This document shows positions 36,060 to 47,800 of a stretch of DNA of 64,000 nt, in pieces. The stretch is from Aspidiotus rigidus. Taxonomy: Eukaryota; Arthropoda; Insecta; Hemiptera; Diaspididae. Within the stretch, counting starts at the first letter, position 1, and each line of letters begins with the position of its first letter. The stretch is taken from contig JAVHKY010000039.1 of NCBI GenBank assembly GCA_035079385.1, positions 62,001 through 126,000 on the forward strand, given 5' to 3'. Under the pieces are notes generated by a model. That model searched no databases and was not told the DNA's origin. It saw nothing but the letters and a program-made list of their open reading frames with translations. The position numbers and the translations under genes are program-made.

Positions 36060-36262
36060 AAAAAACAATCTGGCCAAAGGATTCCGCACGTAAGTACGAG
36101 AGCGTTTTGTCGTTAAGAAAAGTTTTCAGGATAATTAGGAGGGGGTCACGGAGACCAATTTCGTGGAGTTTGGTAGAGATTAGGGGTCTCCAGACTCGAG
36201 GGAAGGCTTCCTACAAATCGAAGAAGATGGAGTAAAGGAGTAAAGGCAGGATTTGTTGGTAG
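36060..36262 (-). mobile_element. Jockey-type reverse transcriptase motif A fragment
   Basis: Minus-strand translation reads LYSIFFDL, a TAG, then EAFPRVWRPLISTKLHEIGL and LKTFLNDKTLSYLRAES. This is the DLEKAFD..W motif A region and following helix of jockey-clade reverse transcriptases, with an in-frame stop next to the catalytic aspartate. Confidence 0.65.
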
Positions 36263-36948
36263 TAGCATCGTAGGGTTAAAAAGGGGCTGCATAATTGTGT
36301 CTTTTGTTGATATTCCAAACATATTAACCTGTACAACTTTGAAATAATTTTTACTTTTGAAAGTTTTTTGTCAGATTTCGAAAAAGCTGTGAATTCTTAG
36401 GAAAATGTCCTTCCAAACCAGAAGCATTTTGTTTGTGCAGCCGTTTGATACCTGCTCAGTACTCCCGTCCAACTGAATTGTACAAGTCGAGTGCGGACGT
36501 TTACAACGAAAAACGTTGAAAATTTTGCTCCTCTAAGAGGGGGATCCAATTTTGGACCTCTTTGGCACGAAGCGAACGTCAAGACCATGCCGCCACAGAA
36601 GTGCGCGGAGATTTGAACGTTTTTCGTTGTTCCATAGGGTTCCCCTCCCTTATTTTCTGACGAGTTCAACTGCCCAATATTTAGAAAAATAAATTTATAC
36701 TGAGCCTGACTTTCACAATTTGCAAAAAAGACTTATGTTTGAGCCATAGACAAACGGGGCGTAGAAAGCAGAACAGTATGATATTGAGTTAAGCTCAGAT
36801 TCCGAATCCAGCAAATACGTTTCTACTCCGTACACATGATGGGGAGGAGAGGATTTCGTTCAAAATCTATTTTGACGAATGTTTAGCTCAAATGTCGACT
36901 TCTATTCGTGCATCACCGGTGTACTTGTGTAGGTCGATTTTCAATGAT

Positions 36949-37130
36949 TGATTTTGAATGTCTGCATATTTTAAAAAACAGTTCTTGAAGATAGCCTCGC
37001 ACCAAACCCTCAGTCTTGAATGACTAGTGTCAGCGAGGAAGAATTTTGATTGTCTGCGCATTTTGGAAAATAGTTCTTGATATTAGCCTTGTATCGAACT
37101 CGCAGTCTCAAGGGACTTATGTCAGTGATG
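36949..37130 (+). repeat. Tandem duplication, two units of about 90 bp
   Basis: Units 36,949-37,038 and 37,043-37,130 share TTTTGA.TGTCTGC.CATTTT, AGTTCTTGA and TAGCCT, then ACTCGCAGTCT-like and GTCAG.GA blocks in the same order. Confidence 0.65.
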
Positions 37131-37779
37131 GGAGGCCAGCCTAAAGAAGGATTCATCTCTTTTCCCCTTTTATTGTACATTTCTTTTTGCATCACGAAAA
37201 TTAATTTTTTCGAGATATAAAATTTGCTGAAATATATGAGGTGGGGTAGGGAATAATTATCCTTCTCACTTCCCGAAGTTTTGATGATAAATACATTTAT
37301 ACTTGCAAAGGAACCGAACTCGCCATTTAGTCTCTTGGGAGGGGGGGGGGGAAGCTACAACAGACAGATGAAATATTAAGAACCTTTCAGGAATAAATTA
37401 AGATAGAGGTTTGACGGACAGAAATTTTCCTCTCATAGTTTTGTGCAACTGTTGACCAAAAAAGTATGGTAACAAGATACGTAAGCAAAAAATGAGCAAC
37501 ATCTTCTTTACCGTTAAATTTTTTAGAACTATTTAGGAATACTCCATAGGACAGTGTATTACATAAGGGTCATCTTCTCTGACTATTTTGATCGTCCAAG
37601 TTGTCAATTGTCATCTAAAAAATTATGAGTATAAGGTCAACTTCCACAGTGCTATTTATGTTAGATCAAACGTCTTCAATTTTGTAACGGTTAATCTTTT
37701 AATTACAATATAACGCTTACTTGAAATTTTGAGGATCATTTGATCACGGTCGTACAATAGAAAAACCAAATCCTAAAAC

Positions 37780-38340
37780 GTGAACTGCATTTAACACGCG
37801 TTCGATTATCGCGTGGTACGGACGCGAAACTCGTAAGCGCTATGCTCGGACGTAACCAAAGCGTTCGAAAGTCTCAAAAGTCGCGGTGGAAAGTAACTTT
37901 ATACTCCAGCGTTCGGATCACAGTAGCAACTGGAGTCGTAGCCGCGATGAGCAGCGAGATCGAGTACGCGGAGAAGATCAACAATCACGCGAATTTACTG
38001 TATACTCTCATCGTATGGGAGAAATGGCGAAGAATATGCTGCAAGTATATAGGTACATTTGCAGACAGAGAATGGCTGGACAGCGTGCGAAGTACGCAGA
38101 TGAATTATTATTACAGTTGTCCATGGCGTGAACCTACTCCGCTAGGGCCATTGAATACATTTACTTTTTTTGTTTGCTGTTTCATTTTCGCTTCTTATCT
38201 AGATATTTTAAAAAGAAACTTCACACGTGCGCCTATTTCCGATTCCGGCTGTTACGCAGTAAACCGGTGTAATTCGAACTTTTGTGCTTCGCATTACGAA
38301 GAGCCTTGCAAGAAAAGAATATAAATAATATGGTTAAAAT
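37780..38340 (+). other. CpG-rich island with an unassigned open frame
   Basis: Base composition changes here to CpG-rich (for example GTACGGACGCG and GATCGAGTACGCGG). The frame 37,842-38,324 is open for 160 codons and a second frame (37,886-38,131) for 81 codons. I recognise neither protein. A donor-like GTATAT lies at 38,045. Surrounding DNA to 39,250 shows no gene. It could be a promoter with a first exon, or a conserved regulatory block. Confidence 0.25.
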
Positions 38341-39286
38341 TTGATGATGGAAAATAACAACCGCGCCGCAGCATTACATTGGCACGTACTAAGTTGCAAC
38401 TGCTGACTAATAATTTTTCTGTCTGAGCAGACTAAAGTTATTGTCTGCACCCGTGGTTGGCGCTTGTGTAATGTCCGTACTCGTATGTCCCTACGGCAAC
38501 TGTGGCACTGTGGCCCATTATCATTAATGAATTTATAATGCGCTCATCTTATTCGAGGCTAGAAAATTGTTCCCAAAGACTGGTACTAATTGTGTCTGGA
38601 CTGTGTTAGTCTGTTTGATGAGAAGGACATGTGAGGTCGAACCAATTTTTTTTCTTACTTTCTTTACATCACCTATGGCACACTTTTGGGAAAGCATTTT
38701 TACATTTAGAGCGATATATATGAGGCTGTGGAAGAGGCAGCTGGAGAATAGTGTGACGTCATCGAGAGAGATTTGAAAATCTTCAAGTTCTTCGATTCAG
38801 GGCTCAAGATCATAAATTGTTTTCGATTGGAGAGAGGGAATTATAAATGACCTGTTCTTTTCCTTATACTTGACAATATTTTTATTTCTGATTCTTTTTT
38901 ATCGAGGGCTGCGACTCCACGTCCAGAGGTTCAACTGGCAAACTGGACCGAACAATTATACAAAAATAATGAGCTGCCGATGGGGTAAACAGAAGAGAAG
39001 GTTAGTCATCAACGCCTCGGAGACTCAGAAATGGATTGTGAACAAGAGTGCTTAAAATTTAAGGACACAATACAAGAGGAAATCTTTATAAATGTATGGT
39101 GTATTGGTGTATGAAGTTTACAAAGCGAGCATAGGTCTTTGGCCACGATTAGCAGAAAGCGATATGAACACCGAAATCATCGTCGAGAATTGTCAACAAA
39201 CAGAATAGAGTAAATCGACGATGATCGCGAGATATTAGTTCGTCACAACATGTGAAGAGGCGTTGGCCAGGGCCTATTATCGACCG

Positions 39287-39529
39287 TATATAAGGACTAC
39301 AGTCGGGGCAGTCTGGTGTCAATTAAAGAAAGAAGCCGAAATTGACGTAACTTCCGCGTCGCTGGGTTGTAATTAGCGTAACGTAGAGAATAATCCGCGA
39401 GTTTTGTTCGTTTTTATGATGATAAAGTTGCTCAAAAAAAAAGCCTAAAGTTCTATCATAGTGAGGGAAGTCGTATCGAAGCATTTGGACCAGGCACCGG
39501 CGCACCGCGCTGGTCATCATCATAGAATG
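39287..39529 (+). promoter_or_regulatory. TATA-type core promoter and possible 5' UTR exon
   Basis: TATATAA at 39,287-39,293 is followed at about 23-33 bases by CAGTC and TCAATT, which resemble arthropod initiators. About 210 bases on, GAATG is followed by GTATGT at 39,530, a good splice donor. A pyrimidine-rich acceptor at 40,447-40,448 (TTTTTTTTATTCCTGCAAG) could receive it, which would make this the promoter and untranslated first exon of the secreted-peptide gene at 40,477. This is inference from signals only. Confidence 0.35.
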
Positions 39530-40476
39530 GTATGTGGATTGTGGCTGATGAAACTTAGGAGCATAAATGTCTACTCAAAAGTCAAAATATGGCAGTTTTT
39601 TTATCCCGTTTCTCACTCATACAATTATTTCTTGGAGACTGATAATAATTGAAGATCTGCAAAATATCAATTTTCCGAAAATTTCGAGATCTTTGACTTC
39701 TAACCTCTTCTCATTCCACCTGATTATCCAACCTCCCATACATTAGAAAATTCATGTGCTTGTGAACCACACATATTCGCTTTCACCGAGGAAATGCCTC
39801 TAACCCAATTCTCGCTTTCCCAAACAATTTATACGACTAACTATTGACAAAATGTCCTCGACAATTTTCATCGATTATTGCTATAAATACGCCAAGTCTC
39901 CAACAGTATGATATTTTTTAGGGGTAGGGATGTAATTAACAAGATGTATTATATGACCTCAGCAGCTTAGTGGTCCGTTACTTACCCTCCTTAAAACAAA
40001 AGTGCATGTAAGTTGTTGATTGGTTGAATGAATAATTTTCTCATTCAGTTGATATCTTATGAATGACCCTTCCCATAGCAAATTTTTGTGAATAACACTC
40101 ATTTTCCATTGCAAAATTTTCGTAAGAATTGTCTTAGCAGGTGGTATTCATTAGAGAACCTATTAAAATTTGCAAAACGTTGAAAAAACATGTGTTAGAA
40201 GTTGTATTGTTGGATACCTACTACTTACAGCTCTATATTGTTTGGAACATATGGTAGTCGTGAAGTCAAAAGAATATTCCTACTAGTATATTGTATTTTG
40301 TTGATGAACATCGCATTCGGAAATTCTAGCAAGTACCCGTCCAATTAGACCTTGTCGCATGCGTCGTTACTCAAATCGTCTGCTATTTTTATCACTATAA
40401 GACATTTATTGCTCGGGTGCGATACCTGCTTTTTTTTATTCCTGCAAGTTTGAAGACAATTTCAAAATTGAATCGA

Positions 40477-40921
40477 ATGTTCTCCTCCAGAAAAATTTTG
40501 CTGCATCTAATTATTGGACTATTGGCAGTTCAGGTATGCTTTTCTTTTACACATTCGTTTTTCCTTGATTTTTATGGTTAGTAATAAACATTTTTCGGTA
40601 CAGCTTGTTATATCTTCTCCTAAGACTGATATTTCAAAAGCGAACCCAAATAATTCCACTCCAAAACACAGATTACGATTCAGAAGTGCTCTTCCGACTG
40701 ATCCGCATAAAAAAGCTGAGCCGTCCGTAGTCTCTTTACCGACCAATTTATTTTGCGGAATTTGTGTCGGAGGTCCGTGCTTAGAGTGTTGTAGGTGCAT
40801 TGATCAACATTGTGACGAGAAACCAAAACCAATTTTGAGTACAAAGAGACAAATTCACTTACCTATCAGTGATGGCAATCCCGGTTCAAAGAGGTGCAGA
40901 TCTTTACGACGGATGTTATAA
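40477..40921 (+). CDS. Secreted cysteine-rich, dibasic-processed precursor, family unknown
   Basis: Two coding exons, 40,477-40,533 and 40,604-40,921, give 124 aa. Residues 1-24 form a signal peptide (MFSSRKILLHLIIGLLAVQ spans exon 1). Residues 25-69 are polar and proline-rich with basic pairs. Residues 70-89 hold seven cysteines (70, 73, 78, 81, 82, 84, 89), and an eighth is at 117. After them lies a segment bracketed by KR100-101 and KR115-116, so a 13-residue peptide beginning with Gln could be released. No membrane segment follows the signal. AATAAA lies at 40,925-40,930, four bases after the stop. I recognise no family: it could be a neuropeptide or hormone precursor, an antimicrobial peptide or a salivary or cuticular secreted protein. 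The clean signal peptide, intron and polyA signal together argue for a real gene. Confidence 0.6.
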
Positions 40922-40924
40922 GGT

Positions 40925-40930
40925 AATAAA
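40925..40930 (+). promoter_or_regulatory. PolyA signal of the secreted precursor gene
   Basis: AATAAA starts four bases after the TAA at 40,919-40,921. The resulting 3' UTR would be very short. Confidence 0.4.
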
Positions 40931-41722
40931 AATTTTGGACAGTACAATTTTTTCATCTCTATCTCATTCCGGGCAGTCTTCGTGATACTCGGCGTCTTAA
41001 TTTTCAAACAAAGTTGAACGAGCTTCAGCTTAACCGTTTTTTCAAACCTAACATCTCCCATAGTCTTATACTTGTTACTGTATTTGTAACTGCTGCTATA
41101 CCTGACGCTAGTTAACTAACAGTCCGAGGTTGTTAGGAGAGTTTTACTGATGCGCAAAAAATTGGGCTTATGTTTTATACCTCATAGTCTATTTTCTGGC
41201 TCCCTTTCCTTTCCATCATAGTCAGGTCGTGATTCGAGGTAGTTTTCATGAAGACCAAGGTTAGTCAGGTTCAGGAATAAGGACGTCGGGTCGAAATCAT
41301 CGAGATTATCGGGCGTTGGCCTACAAGCCGCTGACTAGTTTCGTCAAAGTTGGCTTGGAAGTCGATTTATTTTCCTGAGTCCCACCCACAGGAAGTTGGA
41401 AGGATATAGCGAAGGTTAAAACTTTTTCAAGTTATGGGACCATGGTCGTGCAGAAACTCGGGCGCAAATCGAGGAAGTAGAGCGGGAGTGGGAAAATGAG
41501 TCAGGTTGCACCAGCCTGGAGACATAAAACATCCATATGAAAGTAAGAATTTGTTGTAAAGTTGAAAACTCATCAAAGACTAAGCATACTGAATCTCATC
41601 TACCCCTGTTGGTGTGAAAACTACCCTTCATTGCCGAAAACAATTCTTATTGATTTTTGTACTTCTCATTATATCAATTCAAGCATGCCCAACCTTTTTC
41701 AGCCAGCGGTCAACTTTGCGTC

Positions 41723-42446
41723 ATAGTACTAGCGGTTACTGACAAAACATGATGGAATACTGCAAAATTTAGTTATACATTTATAATTAGTATTGTAATA
41801 CTTATGACTGTAGAGAATATTTTCAGAAGGCGTGCCACTCAAAATTTCCCTTAGGGGGCTGGAGGGGGGCCAAAATGTCTCTCAAAAATCAGTATTTTGC
41901 TAATATCTCAAGAACGGTTAGGTATAGGGGAAAAATACCTCAGTACAAAAATAACCTCCGTATAATTTTACGTAAAAAACGTTCCCTTCATTTTTTCGCT
42001 ACGACTCACCGTTAAACCACAATCGACGCACCAAAATTGAAGCGCGTAAAAAAACACATAGTCGGGAGTATGTACATAGTTACGCGCGACGCCACGCGGT
42101 ACACGGTTATGCCATGGCTCGGTTTACCAGCTACGCTACGCCATGTTACCATCGTTTTCAACATTAAAGGAGAGAAAGTATGAGATCGAAAATTTATCAT
42201 AAAAATACCAAAAAAAAACACTCACGCTAGCACACGACTTTTCTTCTTACATATACTCATAACTCATTAAGAGAGTAACTCCCACTCTTTGTACTAAATA
42301 CTGATTACCTATCAATTAAGTCCGATATTTGTAGAATCAATAGTAAAATTCAGTTTATGAAGCCTATCATCATGACGTCACATCATCTCATAACAGAATA
42401 AGGAAACGTAAATTTATTTTATTTAATCAAAAATAAGCAATTTTTT
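41723..42446 (+). repeat. Left arm of a large inverted repeat
   Basis: This arm is the reverse complement of 43,885-44,599. The core (about 41,830-42,435) is almost identical, and a 69-codon frame at 42,221-42,012 on the minus strand is repeated codon for codon at 44,111-44,320 on the plus strand. Differences are mostly in the outermost 100 bases. Left of the arm, at about 41,687-41,722, the sequence CCCAACCTTTTTCAGCC resembles a hAT terminal repeat, suggesting a transposon origin. Confidence 0.9.
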
Positions 42447-43884
42447 ATTAACGTTATCAAATTTTTCGCTTGAGTTTTTCATTTACCAACAATCCCCCTC
42501 CTTTAATAGCTAGAGATGTGCACCTGCAATTTTTTTGACGATTGAATGAGTAGTTCTTGGGATGTAATCAATTTTTTGGAAAATTCTCACTATTAAACAT
42601 TTGAACCACTTATAGCTGCTAACATCATGAGAAGGGGATTTTCTTATCCTCTTGTTTTCAGTACTAATTGTCATGAAGAATCTTTATTTATTTATTTTTT
42701 TTTTGTTAGGCTGTTCCTTTTTTCTTTTTTTTTTTAATTAGTCAATGTAAAAACCTTTAGTTTGAAAATCTATACATCTATGAATGAGTACAATTGTTTA
42801 GTGTTCATCAAATATACTGCGAGACTAGCTTAAAGACTTCATTCTTAATTTATTATTGATTTGTAGATCATTTTTTTGTGTATATATGTGATGGTCAGTA
42901 GTTTGATTTCAGGTGTCTCAGGACATGGGAATATTATTTTTAATTTGGAATGGTTTCTTTGAGTGAGATTTGAGGTTAGACTTATGAGTAAACCAGGCTC
43001 GAGAGGTGTATTATTAATTTTTTAACATGTTTGGAAAGGTTGGAACGTGAGGGAAAGAATGAAGGGTTGACTAATGGGTCATTGGTTGCTTGTTTTGCTT
43101 CAATATAGATTTTGTCCATTTTTTTTCCCCCGGATGTCCTTGTAACTAGATTCCCAGTTGAAGAATATTGGGATGGAATTCGCATAGAAGGTGGTGATGA
43201 GAGCGTGACTACGATTTATGAGCGGATGAAAAGAAGAGCGCCTGGTGTTAGCAATAAATGATGCCAGGAATTGGAGATGATAAGGAATTGAGCCTTTCAG
43301 ACTAATATACAGTATACTAGACCAATATTAGACTAACATTAACGTTTAGGGAGAAGTAATTATTAAGCTCTTTTAGAAGTGCTTGAATACGAAGACGCAA
43401 ATCTAATTTCCAGACCACAGGATGCGCGTTTTTTTGCCGACTTTTCTCATTGGAAAAGGGTACACCCGGTGTCTGTTTAGAAATTTATAAAATTTGATAA
43501 TCAATAAACCTATTAGTTGATAAGAAATTCGCCATTTATTTTATTGCTGTAGGTGGAAAAATGAAGATAAGTTTTATTGATTTTTCGAGCTAAAAAAAAG
43601 GAAGTATTACGCCGATTTAAGGTATCTCGGGAGGTGGGAGTATTATTTTTAATTGGGACAGCTTTTTGAGGTGTCTCAGGAGATAGGAATATTATTTTCA
43701 ATTGCTATTTTTCAATTTAATTTTTTATTTCTTTTTTATTTAAATTAAAAGTTGTTTTTTCTCGTCTTAGAAACAAACGTTTTGCCGCTAAGGCACGTTT
43801 TTCCGTTTGTGGTCGCATACTTCGATGGTCATTATTGGTGACAATTCTTAACATCGTTCCAAATAATAGTAAATAAAAACCGTT
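42447..43884. other. Spacer between the inverted repeat arms
   Basis: About 1.44 kb, very T-rich. A roughly 35-base motif (AGGTGTCTCAGGACATGGG, then AATATTATTTTTAATT) recurs at about 42,911, 43,620 and 43,676. I find no transposase or other recognisable protein. Confidence 0.6.
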
Positions 43885-44599
43885 GAAAAAATTGTTTATT
43901 TTTGATTAAATAAAATAAATTTACGTTTCCTTATTCTGTTATGAGATGATGTGACGTCATGACGATAGGCTTCATATACTGAGTTTTACTATTGATTCTA
44001 CAAATATCGGACTTAATTGATAGGTAATCAGTATTTAGTACAAAGAGTGGGAGTTACTCTCTTAATGAGTTATGAGTATATGTAAGAAGAAAAGTCGTGT
44101 GCTAGCGTGAGTGTTTTTTTTTGGTATTTTTATGATAAATTTTCGATCTCATACTTTCTCTCCTTTAATGTTGAAAACGATGGTAACATGGCGTAGCGTA
44201 GCTGGTAAACCGAGCCATGGCATAACCGTGTACCGCGTGGCGTCGCGCGTAACTATGTACATACTCCCGACTATGTGTTTTTTTACGCGCTTCAATTTTG
44301 GTGCGTCGATTGTGGTTTAACGGTGAGTCGTAGCGAAAAAATGAAGGGAACGTTTTTTACGTAAAATTATACGGAGGTTATTTTTGTACTGAGGTATTTT
44401 TCCCCTATACCCAACCGTTCTCGAGATATTAGCAAAATACTGATTTTTGAGAGACATTTTGGCCCCCCTCCAGCCCCCTAAGGGAAATTTTGAGTGGCAC
44501 GCCTTCTGAAAATGTTCTTTACCGTCATAACTACTACAATACCAAGTATCATTGTATAACTAAATTTTGCAGTATCATTTCACTAACCGCTAGTACTAT
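43885..44599 (-). repeat. Right arm of the large inverted repeat
   Basis: Reverse complement of the left arm at 41,723-42,446. It ends about 270 bases from the stop codon of the ionotropic receptor gene. No hAT-like terminus is visible outside this arm, unlike the left one. Confidence 0.9.
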
Positions 44600-44866
44600 C
44601 AGATAAGAGGTGAGGCGGGACAATTTTTCCAATTTTTAATGATTGAAAAATATTCTCGTATTTCTTTTTTAATTTGTCTACTTTTCAATGGGGTCTTCGG
44701 GGGCCGGATTGGTAAGTACAATTTAGTTAGGAGATTGAATAATTCTATTTGTCCAATAGTATAATTGTTGGGACTGATTCTTAGTTTTGCAGAGAAAAAT
44801 TAGTCAATGAATACGGAATAAAAAAAAAAGACTTGAATTCTTAATAATAGTTTTTGAACATGAATT

Positions 44867-47800
44867 CTAATTCAAGAAACGTAAATTAATCTCAGTTTTC
44901 CTTTGTTTCCATCTTGCCAACTTCTCAATTAGTAGAAGGATTAGCGAAACCAATATAGCCAGAGCATACAGAGCCAAAACACCATTAATGTGGTTTATCG
45001 TCACCGGAGTGATGGTTGAAAGATTGAGCGATTGCGGTATTTTCCTATGTAGCCACTTTTTTTGAAGATAATCAATAATACCGTTGGATAATAATTTCTG
45101 TAACCTGTAGCAAATCAGAGATTAAACTTAATATATCGAAATAGGTTTTGACTGACGGGCTCATAAACTTACGTATCATCGATCCTCTTTTTAATTTTCA
45201 AATTTTTCCTGACTAAAATTGAAGTGTAGGCTGTTGCATATCTTCCGGGTATTCGTGTCGCGGAACATTTTCGTGTTTCTAGAATGGAGGCAACCACGTG
45301 AGGCGACTCCAAAATTACAATATTGTCGCGGCACAGGACATCTGCTATCTTCTCTACCGAAGATATGTTTGAACAAGGGGGTTTGTTTACCACGTTCCGC
45401 CAGATTGGCAAAAGTTCCACGTCATATTCACTCTTCTGAAGAATTTATAGATGTCTTTTCCTCAAAAATACAGGAAACAATTATCAAGGAGATATCTGTA
45501 AAAAGGGTGTCTCCTCAATGTATTCCTTATGGGACGGACATCCTTTTAACAGATACCTCCTCAATTTATTTGTACTCATACTTTGAAGTTGCGATAAGCG
45601 TAGCTGTTCTCTCGAACGCATAGCACGTACCCAGACCGCTCGGCGATTGATTCTAGATTATTGAACGGGATGTCAGCCTTATCAACAGCTAATCGAGACA
45701 CCAAGACTGCCGAATAGGAGTTCAACATCAACAAGCCGAAAAAAAGGATGACTAACATCATGATCCGCAACGAGGTCGATTTTGTATTCATACTAAAACC
45801 TAACAAAAGTTCATTGATGCTATAAAATTATGAGAGAAATTTTAGATGAGGAAAATGCAAAAAATTTCTTGGTAGTTTATACAGATAGAACATGACCGTG
45901 AGTATTTTTCCCATTTTTTGAGGGGTGATGAAACCTGCCATTTTTTTTTTTTTTTCTTCAAAAAAGGATCTGTGTTCATATATGGCTTTGGTTCAATTTA
46001 GAGACCCCGAAAATTCGCCGCTCAAGTTCCTTCAGAGAAGAAGCTGAAAGACACTTCTTAAGCTCGAGCTTCAGAAAGACTACGAGCTCGAATTGAGACG
46101 TAGTTTTGAGATCTGACTCTTTTAGAGCGAAGACGTCCAAAATTGATTGCACTTTTTTTGCTATCACCAATTATTTCCTTACGATCGATTTTCTTAACTC
46201 ACTCAGCTAAATTTAATTATCAAGCTGCGTAACAACGAACCAGTCGACCTAAAGTGCCTTTTATATTTTGATCGTGGAGGAAAGAGGAGTTCAGTATCTC
46301 ATTCGCTCAAGATTTTCCCGCTTACCTACCTTGATTGGTAATAATCCCCAATACTGTGAAGAAACAGGAGCCGAATGAGTTCGAGTCCAGATCTGAAGTG
46401 ACAGTTTTTCTATCAATATTCTTCAATTTTGATTTCCAAGAAGATGAAAATATTTCAGAATCTTTCTGTTGAGGTTGGTTTAAGCTGTACTTTACGCTAA
46501 AATGAGAAAATGAGAGCAATATTAAATTCATAAGGTGATAATTATAAACGACAGGTAGGGCTATGCGTTCAATGACCTCTCGCAAGATTTGAACCACTAT
46601 TAAAACAAGTCGAGCATAATTGGAAGAATAAGGAGAAAAAAAACCTGGTTATTTGGAAAATGTTACTGATGAGGAGTTGGCATACTAACTGCATTTTAAT
46701 CGTGAACCACAAAGTGAAACTCAAAATAAATATTGTAGATAAAAACGCCATCCATAATTTCGGACTCCATGTCTCTATGTACGACGCCCACGTAGCTCCA
46801 GCTTTTCCATTCCTTTTGCAGTACAATTCATACCTATAGTAAAATCATTCAAGTTTTGTGAATGGTTTTATTGCTATCATCGTGATCATTGATAATAATG
46901 GAGAAGAAATTACCAGTTCTTAGCTACTGGAAAAGAATAATCAAACTGATCCACATCAGTAGACGTTACAACAACCGGAGTCAAAATGACGTCTACAGAG
47001 CCTTCGATCAACAGTTTTTTCCCATCAGAAAATTGGGCTCGTATGAATTTACTTCTGCAATTATGCATTTTTATGAAGATTACCATTGTACGGATCATGG
47101 CATGGTACCCCAAATAATTGTTTACTACCTATATACTTCAATACCAATACAAACTAAATTTCAATGACAAACTTATAAGAAAATGAAAGAATTTGTCAAT
47201 TTAATTTTCAAGTTACTCTGTTTGAAGAAAAAATTATGGTTACTTTTACTCTGTTATTAATTGAAGTGACGTCATGGTGATAGACTTTATAAACTAAGTT
47301 TTATTGTTCATTCTGCAAATGTCTGGCTTGATTGACAGGTGATTGATATTTATTCTAAAGAGTGGGAGTGACTCTCCTAATGAGTTTTGAATTGTGAGAG
47401 GAAAAGTCATGTCCTACTCATGCGACTGCATGAGTGTTTTTGGCTTGATGTTTGTCTCTGCTTTTGAATGCTAAAAACAATAACTGCAATTAGAAAAAAC
47501 GAGACATTGTTTCGAGGCAAACCTGCTTACTCTTATTTACAATACTTAGACTCTTTATTAAGAACGAGAAAAATGAAATCATTCTTAGGAGGCGTACCCT
47601 GTAAATGGTGTGAGGATAAAAAGGACATTTTCTGAAAATGAATATAAAATAAAGTGCGCCGTACTGTCATACTAAAATTAATTCAACTTGAACAAACACA
47701 TAAACCCTCCATTTTGCCCCTTCTTCCAACAAAAAAATCTATCAGTTGACCATTTTTTGTCTCCTGCCCCAACTCTTACCTCTTCGTTCTTCCACAAATA

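Noticed and set aside
42012..42221. 69-codon frame with an identical twin at 44,111-44,320
   Set aside because: The identity is explained by the inverted repeat arms; the peptide has no family resemblance and no start context or splice signals.
45480..45581. Possible extra exon between IR exons 6 and 7
   Set aside because: Direct joining of 45,582 to 45,435 keeps phase and gives the expected spacing of the S2 lobe; candidate inserts bring stops or the wrong phase.
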